Part shown: piece after piece, positions 24,004-32,078 of the stretch
Position numbering within the stretch: position 1 is the stretch's first letter
Layout: every line of letters starts with the position of its first letter
Source: Deltaproteobacteria bacterium
Lineage (GTDB): Bacteria; Myxococcota_A; UBA796; GCA-2862545
Assembly: GCA_007693595.1 (NCBI GenBank)
Contig: REDI01000049.1
Span: 1 to 64,000, forward strand
Length of the DNA: 64,000 bases
Reading direction: 5' to 3'
Notes under the pieces: generated by a model
Databases searched by the model: none
Told to the model about the DNA's origin: nothing
The model's input: only the letters and a program-made list of their open reading frames with translations
Translations under genes and position numbers: made by a program

Positions 24004-24603
24004 TTGGGCCGTCCCCAGCATATCACGGATCAACAGGTTCTATCGGCCGCCAGGGCGGCCTTCCTGAGGCATGGCCCCTCCGTCTCGACCGCGACCATCG
24101 CGGCGCTGGCGGGCCTGTCTCAGGCGGCCGTCTTCAAGCGCTTCGGCACCAAAGAGAACCTCATGCTCCTCGCGCTGGCGCCTGAGCCGTGGCCTCCATG
24201 GCTGCGGTTGGTCGATGCGGGGCCAAACGATCGCCCGATCACCGATCAGCTCTGTGCCATCGGCACCGGCGCGCTGCGTTTCTTTCGCGGTGTCGTGCCC
24301 TGCTTGATGGTGTTGCGGGCCTCGGGGCTCGGACCGGAGTGCATGCACGAGCATTTCGACGAGCCTCCCCCGCTTCGAACCCGGCGCATCCTCGCGAGGT
24401 GGTTCGAGCAGGCTGCCGCCCGTGGTCAGCTTCGCTGTGCCGATCCGGAGGATCTCGCGCTGCACTTCATGGGGGCTCTTCATGTGCGGGCCTTCCTGGG
24501 TCACCTCTTCGCCGACGCGAGCCCGGTCGAGCGCGATGACGACTACGTGGCCCAGCTCGTCGACACGATGTGGAACGGCATCGCCCCTGGAGGGGAGCGA
24601 TGA
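24004..24603 (+). CDS. TetR-family repressor of the RND efflux operon
   Basis: 199 residues from a TTG at 24004 (GGAG 6 nt upstream). An in-frame GTG at 23974 would place the operator inside the coding region, so the TTG is preferred. N-terminal DNA-binding domain: ITDQQVLSAARAAFLRHGPSVSTATIAALAGLSQAAVFKRFGTKENLM, with the HTH at about residues 27-47. The C-terminal ligand domain is variable. Its stop overlaps the start of the outer-membrane-factor gene (ATGA), so repressor and pump are one operon, likely autoregulated and induced by a pump substrate. Confidence 0.9.
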   Translation: MGRPQHITDQQVLSAARAAFLRHGPSVSTATIAALAGLSQAAVFKRFGTKENLMLLALAPEPWPPWLRLVDAGPNDRPITDQLCAIGTGALRFFRGVVPCLMVLRASGLGPECMHEHFDEPPPLRTRRILARWFEQAAARGQLRCADPEDLALHFMGALHVRAFLGHLFADASPVERDDDYVAQLVDTMWNGIAPGGER

Positions 24604-25988
24604 GCGTCCTGCTGATCGGGTGCTGGCTCGTGGGGTTCGCCACCGCCGCACCTGCGGAGCTCGGAGCCGACGACACCTATAGCGTCGGAACTTCGCAGCC
24701 TATCCCTCAGGAGCCCTGGTGGGATCGTATGGGCGACGAGCGACTCTCGGCCTACGTTCACGAGGCGCTGGGGCGTAACCCTGACCTCAACCGAAGCCGC
24801 GCCTTGGTCCGTCAAGCCGATGGAGGGCGCATCGCTGCACTCGCGGGCTTCGCCCCCACCTTGAGCGCGGGTGGCACCACCACCATCGCTCCGCTCGAGT
24901 CTCTTGGGTTCGGCTTCGGGCTCCCCTTTCCGCCCGACGCTCCCAAGACCTACGTGCTCGGGGGCGCGACGGTCAACGCCAACTTGCAGGTCGACGCCTT
25001 TGGGGGTGGGGTCGCTTCGTACCGCGCTGCCTCCCAGGACCTTCAGGCGAGTCGGGCGGATCTCGAGGGGGCCTCCTTGTCCATCGCGACTCTGGTGAGC
25101 GAGGCCTACTACGATCAGGTCGTCGCGAACGCTCGGGTGCGGGTCATCGAGCGGCAGATCCAGTCCAATCAAGAGTTGCTCGAGGTGCTCCAGCTCCGCT
25201 ACGAGGGGGGAGAGGCCACGGCTCTCGATGTGCTTCAACAGCGCCAGCAGCTCGCCTCGACCCTAGCACAGCTCCCTACGGCCAAGCTCCTGTCCGACAC
25301 CGCTGGGCAGCGCCTCGCCGTGTTGCTCGGTCGACTCCCGACCGCCCTGCCGCCAGCGGCGGACGCCCTGCCCGATCCCCCGCCCGACGTCCCTGTCGGT
25401 GCGCCGATCGACCTGATCGAACATCGTCCTGGCCTGCGCGCCGCCGCGGCCCGGACGCAGAGCGCGCGGGATCGCCGTTGGTCCGCCAAGGCCGCCCTGC
25501 TGCCCACCCTCGGCGTCCAGGGCACCACGGGCTACCAGTTTATCGATCGGGGGGAGTTCTTCGATCAGACCTACTGGAACGCCGGCGCCAACTTTACGGT
25601 GCCGATCTTCAATGGGGGTCGGACCTACGGGGGGCTCCGTCAGGCTCAGGCCACCTTCGACGCCCAGGCGGCAGCCTTCGAAGGTGCGCTCTTGGCTGCG
25701 GTCATGGAGGTCGAGATGGCCCTGGCCCAAGAGCGGCGCCAGCGGGAGTCGGTCGAGGCCTTGGGCACCCAGCTCGATGCGGCGCAGCAGGCCTACGACG
25801 CGGCCAAAGACCAGTATTTCGGTGGGCTGACCCCCTACCTCAACGTGCAGGCTGCGCTCGGTCGTTTGCAGGCGGCGGAGCTCTCGCTCCTGCAGGGTCG
25901 CCGCGATCTGCTCTCGGCGCGCATCAGCCTGCACGAGGCTCTCGGCGGACCTTGGACCGCAGATCTCGGCCAGGAGCGTGTGAGATGA
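24600..25988 (+). CDS. Outer-membrane efflux factor, NodT/TolC family
   Basis: 462 residues; ATG overlaps the tetR stop, with GGAGGGGAG upstream. Signal peptide LLIGCWLVGFATAAPA. Two TolC repeats: PWWDRMGDERLSAYVHEALGRNPDLNRSRALV and a second about residue 270 on. GGGVASYRAASQDLQASRADLEG is the typical coiled-coil hairpin of RND partners. Forms the trimeric exit duct for the downstream pump. Confidence 0.92.
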   Translation: MSVLLIGCWLVGFATAAPAELGADDTYSVGTSQPIPQEPWWDRMGDERLSAYVHEALGRNPDLNRSRALVRQADGGRIAALAGFAPTLSAGGTTTIAPLESLGFGFGLPFPPDAPKTYVLGGATVNANLQVDAFGGGVASYRAASQDLQASRADLEGASLSIATLVSEAYYDQVVANARVRVIERQIQSNQELLEVLQLRYEGGEATALDVLQQRQQLASTLAQLPTAKLLSDTAGQRLAVLLGRLPTALPPAADALPDPPPDVPVGAPIDLIEHRPGLRAAAARTQSARDRRWSAKAALLPTLGVQGTTGYQFIDRGEFFDQTYWNAGANFTVPIFNGGRTYGGLRQAQATFDAQAAAFEGALLAAVMEVEMALAQERRQRESVEALGTQLDAAQQAYDAAKDQYFGGLTPYLNVQAALGRLQAAELSLLQGRRDLLSARISLHEALGGPWTADLGQERVR

Positions 25989-27145
25989 AGACCGTGACCC
26001 GCGTCCTCATGGGGCTCGCCGCGCTAGGGATCGCGGGGCTGGGCATCGGTGCGGCGGTGGTGATGGTGGTGCTCGCACCTGGAGCGGGCAGCCAAGACGA
26101 GGTCGAATCATCGGTCCCCGTCGAGGTGATGCCCGCGAACCCAGAGCGGATCGAGGCGGTGCTCCAGCTCACCGGCTCGGTCGAGCCCGCGCGTCAGGTC
26201 GCCCTCTCTCCCGAGGTCGCGGGCCGCGTCGCCTGGATCGATCCCCGGCTCCGACCTGGCGGACGCCTCGACGAGGGGGACGTGCTCCTGCGCCTCGATG
26301 CACGGGACCTTCGGGCCGCGCTCGTCGCAGAAGAGGCGCGGCTTGCCCAGGCCGATCTCGAGCTCGCCCTCGAGCGGGAGCGGCAGCGCACCTCGGCGCG
26401 GGAGTGGGAGCTCTTGGGAGATGTCGCCCGATCCGAGAGCCTCGCGCTTCGCCGACCGCACCTGGCGGTGGCTGAGGCCAACCAGCGCTCCGCGGCTGCA
26501 GCGGTCGATCGCGCTCGGCTGAACCTCGCCCGAACGCGCCTGAAGGCTCCCTTCCGTGCGGTCGTCGTCAGCCAGAACGTCGAGGTGGGTCAGGTGGTTG
26601 GGAGCCAGGGGGCGGTGGTGACGCTCGTCGGCACGGACGAGGTGCGGGTGATCGCCAACGTGCCCTCCGATCGCCTCGCGGAGGTGGATGTGCCCGGCCT
26701 CAACGCCCAGGAGGGCGCCGTGGCGCGGGTCTCCTTCGGGCGTGGCGCGCCCGCTTCCTACGAAGGGGTGGTCACCGGAGTGGTCGGCCAGCTCGATCCG
26801 CAGACCCGCACGGCGCAGCTCGTCGTCTCGGTTCAAGAGCCGTTCTCGGGGGAGCGACCCCTTCTGCCTGGCACCTTTGTCGAGGTCGAGATCTTGGGTC
26901 GCCCCATCGACGACGCGGTCAAGGTGCCTCGCGAGGCCGTGGTCGACGGTGAGGCGGTGTGGGTGGTGGTCGAGGGCAGGCTGGAGCGCCGTCCGGTTCG
27001 CATCGGCTGGAGGGTGGCGCAGGATGTCGTGATCATCGAAGGGCTACATCGAGACGACCAAGTGGTCACCTCACCGCTGGCCCTGCCGGTGGAAGGTCAG
27101 CGCGTGTCGGTGCGCCCCTCGGTCGCTGCGCGCGGGCAGGAGTGA
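25985..27145 (+). CDS. RND efflux periplasmic adaptor (membrane fusion protein)
   Basis: 386 residues; ATG overlaps the preceding stop. One N-terminal membrane helix, then a lipoyl-like segment (GSVEPARQVALSPEVAGRVAWIDPRLRPGGRLDEGDVLLRLD), an alpha-hairpin, the second lipoyl half (LKAPFRAVVVSQNVEVGQVVGSQGAVVTLVG) and beta-barrel plus membrane-proximal domains. AcrA/MexA-like. Links the RND pump with the outer-membrane factor. Confidence 0.92.
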   Translation: MKTVTRVLMGLAALGIAGLGIGAAVVMVVLAPGAGSQDEVESSVPVEVMPANPERIEAVLQLTGSVEPARQVALSPEVAGRVAWIDPRLRPGGRLDEGDVLLRLDARDLRAALVAEEARLAQADLELALERERQRTSAREWELLGDVARSESLALRRPHLAVAEANQRSAAAAVDRARLNLARTRLKAPFRAVVVSQNVEVGQVVGSQGAVVTLVGTDEVRVIANVPSDRLAEVDVPGLNAQEGAVARVSFGRGAPASYEGVVTGVVGQLDPQTRTAQLVVSVQEPFSGERPLLPGTFVEVEILGRPIDDAVKVPREAVVDGEAVWVVVEGRLERRPVRIGWRVAQDVVIIEGLHRDDQVVTSPLALPVEGQRVSVRPSVAARGQE

Positions 27146-27148
27146 TCC

Positions 27149-30100
27149 ATGCAGGGCACCCCCCGCGGCGGGCTCATCGCGCTGATGGCCAAGAACTCGG
27201 TCGCCGCCAACCTGCTGATGGTGTTCATCATGCTGGCCGGGGTCTTCTTGGGGATCCTCCAGCTCAGGCAAGAGGTCTTTCCCGAGTTCGATCTCGACAT
27301 CATCTCGGTTCAGGTCGTGTACCCTGGCGCGAGCCCCGATGAGGTCGAGCAGGGCATCGTTCTCGCTGTCGAAGAGGAGGTGCGTAGCCTCGATGGGGTG
27401 AAGTCGGTCCGTTCCACCGCCAGCGAGGGCGTCGGCGCCATCCAGGTCGAGCTCCTCCTCGGCGCCAACCCAGACAAGGTCCTGGCGGACGTCAAGAACG
27501 CGGTCGATCGGATCACGAGCTTTCCCGAAGAGGCGGAGCAGCCTTCGGTCAGCCTGCTCACCTCGCGTCGTCAGGTGATCGGGATGGTCATCTCTGGCGA
27601 TCAGTCCCTGCGGACCCTGCATAATCTCGCCGAGAAGGCCCGTGTGGACCTCCTCGCAGGCGGCGGGGTGACGGTTGTGGAGCTCGACGGCGTCCCTCCG
27701 CTCGAGGTGGCGGTCGAGATCTCGCGCGAGGATCTGGAGCGCTACGATCTGAGCCTCGATGAGGTGGCTCAGCGCATCCGCCTGTCTTCGCTGGAGTTGC
27801 CCGCAGGGGGCGTCGAGACCCGACGTGGTCAGGTCCTCGTCAAGGTCGATGACCGGCGACGGTCCGGCTTCGCCTTCGCTGACGTGGTGCTCCGGGGAAC
27901 GCCGGGCGGGGGCGTGCTCCGCCTCGCAGACATCGCGACGATCCGCGATACCTACGCCGAGACGGATCAAGCGGCCTACCTCGACGGAGAGCGCGCCGTC
28001 CGGATCGACGCGTACCGGGTGGGTAGCGAGTCGCCGCAGCAGGTCGCCGACACCGTTCGGGCATACGCCCAGACGCTCCAGGACGCCTACCCTGACGGGA
28101 TCCGGGTCACCCTGCTCAAGGACCAGTCCATCCTGCTGCGGGAGCGGATCGATCTCTTGGTGCGAAACGGTGTTCAGGGCCTATTCTTGGTGCTGGTGGT
28201 GCTGTACCTCTTCTTGAACGCCCGGCTGGCCTTCTGGGTCGCGGTCGGGATCCCGATCAGCTTTCTGGGTGCCTTTGCGCTCCTGCCAGGCTTCGACATC
28301 ACCATCAACATGATCAGCCTCTTCGGGTTCATCATCACTCTCGGGCTGGTGGTCGACGACGCGATCATCGTGGGCGAGAACATCTTCGAGAAGATGGAGC
28401 AGGGCCTCGCGCCCATGGAAGCGGCCATCGTCGGCGCACGCGAGATGTCGGTCCCGGTCACCTTTGCGGTCTTGACGACGATCGTCGCCTTCTCGCCCAT
28501 GTTCTTCGTGCCTGGCGTGACGGGGAAGATCTTCTTCATCCTGCCGGGCATCGTGCTCGCGGTGTTGATCTTCAGCCTGATCGAGTCTTTCTTGGTGCTC
28601 CCTGCCCACCTCGGGCACCAGAGTCGTCTTGCACGGTTCGTCCAGCGCAGGCTCCGCTTTATCGACGCGCCGAGTCGGTGGTTCAGCGAGCGGCTCGCGG
28701 CCTTCACCGACCGGGTCTACCGCCCCGTGCTCCGGGGCGTCCTGCGGGGTCGCTACCTGGTGTCCGGGCTGGCGGTCGCCTTGTTCGCGATCTCGGTCGG
28801 CGTGACGGCGAGCGGCATGGTTCCGTTCAGCCCCTTTCCTCGCCTCGAGGGGAACGAAGTCACCGCCGCAGCGCAGCTCCCCTTCGGAGCCCCCATCGAG
28901 GCGACGGAGCGGGTGAGGGCCGCGCTCGAAGAGGGGCTCGCGCAAGCCGTGGAGGAGCTCGACGCGCCCGAGGCAGTGGTGGGGGTGTTCAGCGCGGTGG
29001 GGCGGGGGCCGATCGCCGGTGGGCCGGTCTCAACGCCGACGGCTGGGGGGAGCCACCTCGTCACGGTGGAGCTCGAGCTCGTGGGGAGCGAGCGCCGCAA
29101 GGTCACGGCCGAGCAGATCGCCAAGGCCTGGGAGCGGAGCACCCCTCTCCTGCCTGGGCTCGAGTCCCTTACGTTCAACGCGAATATCGGGCCGGGTGGT
29201 GAGGCGGACGTCGATGTGCAGCTCAGCCATCCCGATCCCGAGGTGTTGGTCACCCTCGCGGCGCAGATGGCCGACACGCTGCGCGGCTACTCCGATCTCA
29301 CGGGCGTCAAGAACAGCTATGCCGAAGGCAAGCCTCAGCTCTCGTACCAGATCCTCCCCCGGGCCAGCACCTTGGGGCTGACAGGCTCCGACGTGGCCCG
29401 TCAGCTTAGGGCCTCCTTCTTCGGCAGTGAAGCCCTGAGGGAGCAGCGAGGACGCAACGAGGTCAAGGTGATGGTCCGTCTTCCTCGCGAACAGCGCGAG
29501 ACGGAGTTCACGCTCGAGGAGCTTCGGGTGCGCACCCCGACGGGCGGCTACGTGCCTCTTCGCGAGATCGCCGAGGTGCGCCGCGGGCAGTCACCCACCG
29601 ATATCCGCCGGGAAGACGGCCGCCGGGTGGTGGACGTCACCGCCATGCTGGCCGAGGGAGTCGACAGCAACCAACGGGTGGTTCGTTCCCTCTCCGAGGA
29701 GGTCTTCCCGGCCCTCCGTGAACAACACCCGGCGCTCGGACTGAGGTTCGCAGGGTCACAAGCCGATCTCAGCGAGGCGATCTCGACGCTGATGCGATAC
29801 TACGCCGTCGCGCTGGTCGTGATCTTCGCCTTGTTGGCCATCCCGTTCCGAAGCTACGGTCAGCCGCTCATCATCATGCTCGCCATCCCGATGGGCTATG
29901 TGGGCGCGGTCGGGGGGCACGTCTTGCTCGGCTACGGCATGTCGATGATCAGCCTCTTCGGCATCGTAGCCCTCTCGGGCGTCGTCGTGAACGACAGCCT
30001 CGTGTTGATCGACGCGGCCAACCAACGACGCCGCCAGGACGACTTCGGTGCGGTCGACGCCATCCTCTACGCGGGAGCCCGCCGCCTGCGCCCCATCCTC

Positions 30101-30361
30101 CTCACGTCGTTCACGACCTTCTTCGGTCTGATGCCGCTCATCTTCGAGACGAGCGTCCAGGCCCGCTTCATCATTCCCATGGCGATCAGCCTGGGCTTTG
30201 GCATTCTCTTTGCCACCTTCGTCATTCTTCTTCTCGTGCCTGCGGGCTATCTGATCCTCGAGGACATCAAGCAGCTCTCGGCCAGGTTCTTCGGGGCGAT
30301 CCTCGGACCCGACGAGGACGTCCCTCCTGTCGCCGCGACCGAGGGCTCGGATCGAGGATAA
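27149..30361 (+). CDS. RND multidrug efflux pump, AcrB/HAE1 superfamily
   Basis: 1070 residues; AGGAG before ATG, 3 nt after the adaptor. Twelve membrane helices in 1+5 / 1+5 arrangement with two large periplasmic loops. Starts with LIALMAKNSVAANLLMVFIMLAGVFLG; helix 4 has LGLVVDDAIIVGENIFEKME with the proton-relay Asp pair; LSGVVVNDSLVLID in the second half. Exports hydrophobic compounds, driven by the proton gradient. Convergent with the acyltransferase gene. Confidence 0.94.
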   Translation: MQGTPRGGLIALMAKNSVAANLLMVFIMLAGVFLGILQLRQEVFPEFDLDIISVQVVYPGASPDEVEQGIVLAVEEEVRSLDGVKSVRSTASEGVGAIQVELLLGANPDKVLADVKNAVDRITSFPEEAEQPSVSLLTSRRQVIGMVISGDQSLRTLHNLAEKARVDLLAGGGVTVVELDGVPPLEVAVEISREDLERYDLSLDEVAQRIRLSSLELPAGGVETRRGQVLVKVDDRRRSGFAFADVVLRGTPGGGVLRLADIATIRDTYAETDQAAYLDGERAVRIDAYRVGSESPQQVADTVRAYAQTLQDAYPDGIRVTLLKDQSILLRERIDLLVRNGVQGLFLVLVVLYLFLNARLAFWVAVGIPISFLGAFALLPGFDITINMISLFGFIITLGLVVDDAIIVGENIFEKMEQGLAPMEAAIVGAREMSVPVTFAVLTTIVAFSPMFFVPGVTGKIFFILPGIVLAVLIFSLIESFLVLPAHLGHQSRLARFVQRRLRFIDAPSRWFSERLAAFTDRVYRPVLRGVLRGRYLVSGLAVALFAISVGVTASGMVPFSPFPRLEGNEVTAAAQLPFGAPIEATERVRAALEEGLAQAVEELDAPEAVVGVFSAVGRGPIAGGPVSTPTAGGSHLVTVELELVGSERRKVTAEQIAKAWERSTPLLPGLESLTFNANIGPGGEADVDVQLSHPDPEVLVTLAAQMADTLRGYSDLTGVKNSYAEGKPQLSYQILPRASTLGLTGSDVARQLRASFFGSEALREQRGRNEVKVMVRLPREQRETEFTLEELRVRTPTGGYVPLREIAEVRRGQSPTDIRREDGRRVVDVTAMLAEGVDSNQRVVRSLSEEVFPALREQHPALGLRFAGSQADLSEAISTLMRYYAVALVVIFALLAIPFRSYGQPLIIMLAIPMGYVGAVGGHVLLGYGMSMISLFGIVALSGVVVNDSLVLIDAANQRRRQDDFGAVDAILYAGARRLRPILLTSFTTFFGLMPLIFETSVQARFIIPMAISLGFGILFATFVILLLVPAGYLILEDIKQLSARFFGAILGPDEDVPPVAATEGSDRG

Positions 30362-30362
30362 G

Positions 30363-31718
30363 TCAGCCTTGCTGTCTGGGGAACAGGAGATCGAGCTCGT
30401 CGGGCTTGTAGGTCTGCACGGTGGCGATGACCCGCTCCGAGAGCTCCGCGCGTTCGGCCCGGAGCTCCCTCAGATGACGTCGAAGGCTCAGCGAGGCCCA
30501 CCCGCTCCGCCAGATGCGTCGGAGCGAGACGCCCCGCTCGAGCAGCCGAAGGGTGGCGTAGCCGCTCGCGGGGAGCAGAATCGCCGCGAGGGCGGCCCAG
30601 CCCCAGCCCGCGGTCAGCCCGATGAGCAGGGGTGTGAGCAGGTAGGCGAGCCCGATCCCTACCAGCCCAGAGATCAGCCGCGAGGTTCCGATCACGTCTT
30701 TTCGAGGGGCGAAGAGGAGCCCGAAGTAGCCGATGAGGAGCAGGAGGGGCAGGTGAAGCGGGAGCCCCGGAAGGCTGAGCGGAAGCCAGAGAGCCACCGC
30801 TGCGAGGTTGAACGCGGCCCGGTGGACAAGACTCCGACCGACGAGCCCCCGGACCAGGTCGCGATCCGTCAGCCCTGCATCTTCGAGGCGCTCCTGAAAG
30901 TCGCGGACCTCGGAGAAGAGTTGGGCGACCTCGGGAATGCCTGAGACGGTCGGGTAGTAGTGGGCGAACCGGCGGGCGAGCTCGGTCCGCTCTTTGAGCG
31001 TCACCTTGCCGGGCTGGTAGAGCCGTCGGACGCCATCTAGGACCCGCAGCGTGTCCCAGTCGCTCGCGTTGACCGTGATCGCGACCAGGGACTCTTCGAT
31101 CTGGTTGGTGAGTGCGCGGGCGGCGGAGAAGGGATCTTGAGCGGAGGCCGTAACGTGAGCCTGGTCGACGCAGATCGCCTCGCCGTAGCGCACCATGACC
31201 CGGCTACGAAAGCGCTTTCGTCGGATATAGGTCAACCCCACCGGCACGATGTGGACCCGCCCACCGGCCGCGCGCCCCGCGGTCTGGAGCGCGATGCGCG
31301 CTGCTCCGGTGCGGAGCTCCATGAGATGGGGACGATCGTGGCTGAGGCCTTCGGGGAAGATGCCCATCGCGCCACCTTCGGCGAGCACATCACACAGCGC
31401 GCGGAGGGAGCTGGAGTTGTCTCGCGGGCCATCGCCGTGGTCCATTCTGCGGGCGAACGGTACCGCACCCACCGCTCTAAGGAAGGTTCCTAGCGGGGGC
31501 TTGAAGAGCGCGTCCTTGGCTGCGAAGCTGACCTGACGACCGCAGGTGGCGATGACCAGGACCGGATCGATCAGAGAGTTCGGGTGGTTGCCGGCGAAGA
31601 TGACGGGCCCGGTCTCGGGGATGTTCGAGCGCCCGCTCACGAAGATCTCGCGGAAGAAGGTCGTGACCGCTGCGCGGAGCAGGGTCTGGACAGCGAGGTA
31701 GGGGAGGGGAGGACTCAC
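30363..31718 (-). CDS. PlsC-type phospholipid/glycerol acyltransferase
   Basis: 451 residues; GTG start at 31718. Acyltransferase domain (residues about 20-215) with motif I NHPNSLIDP, FPEGLS (motif III) and VPVGLTY (motif IV). The C-terminal half has two to four membrane helices and a charged tail. Longer than housekeeping PlsC (about 240 aa). Transfers an acyl chain to a glycerol-phosphate-type acceptor; exact acceptor unknown. The leader would be very short if the TATACT box at about 31726-31731 (minus) is the -10 element. Confidence 0.85.
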   Translation of the reverse strand: MSPPLPYLAVQTLLRAAVTTFFREIFVSGRSNIPETGPVIFAGNHPNSLIDPVLVIATCGRQVSFAAKDALFKPPLGTFLRAVGAVPFARRMDHGDGPRDNSSSLRALCDVLAEGGAMGIFPEGLSHDRPHLMELRTGAARIALQTAGRAAGGRVHIVPVGLTYIRRKRFRSRVMVRYGEAICVDQAHVTASAQDPFSAARALTNQIEESLVAITVNASDWDTLRVLDGVRRLYQPGKVTLKERTELARRFAHYYPTVSGIPEVAQLFSEVRDFQERLEDAGLTDRDLVRGLVGRSLVHRAAFNLAAVALWLPLSLPGLPLHLPLLLLIGYFGLLFAPRKDVIGTSRLISGLVGIGLAYLLTPLLIGLTAGWGWAALAAILLPASGYATLRLLERGVSLRRIWRSGWASLSLRRHLRELRAERAELSERVIATVQTYKPDELDLLFPRQQG

Positions 31719-32078
31719 GAAGAAGAGTATACACTCCCTATCCCGCGAGCTGCCCGACGTGGCGCGCGCGAGGTCATCGTCAACAGATGTCAGGAAGCGC
31801 CCGCGGCCAGGGAGAGGGGGCCGGTGGAGTGGCCATCACGAAGTCTTGAGCTATCGGTAGCTTTGCGTTAGCTCCGTGCCCGGAGCGGTGCGCCCTTTGG
31901 GTGTCTCGGAGCAGAGCGTGCTCCGCGTCTGCCTTGTCTTCGCAGACTGAGTGTATATTCTTCGCGGGCGCGGTCTGGAATCCGCTCAGGGTCCGCGCTC
32001 CACCTCCCACCCTCGTCCAGGGTTCGAGCTCAGGCTCGACGATGCTGTGGACGGGCGTTCGATCTGGAGCCATCGCCC
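31719..32078. other. Divergent intergenic region with two inverted copies of a 15-bp motif
   Basis: 360 bases without a gene between the acyltransferase and the ABC operon. GAGTGTATAYTCTTC occurs on the minus strand at 31722-31736 and on the plus strand at 31949-31963, identical but for one base. Each copy contains a TATA(C/T)T hexamer that could be the -10 box of the adjacent outward-facing gene. No convincing -35 box was found. Nothing else recognisable. Confidence 0.5.
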
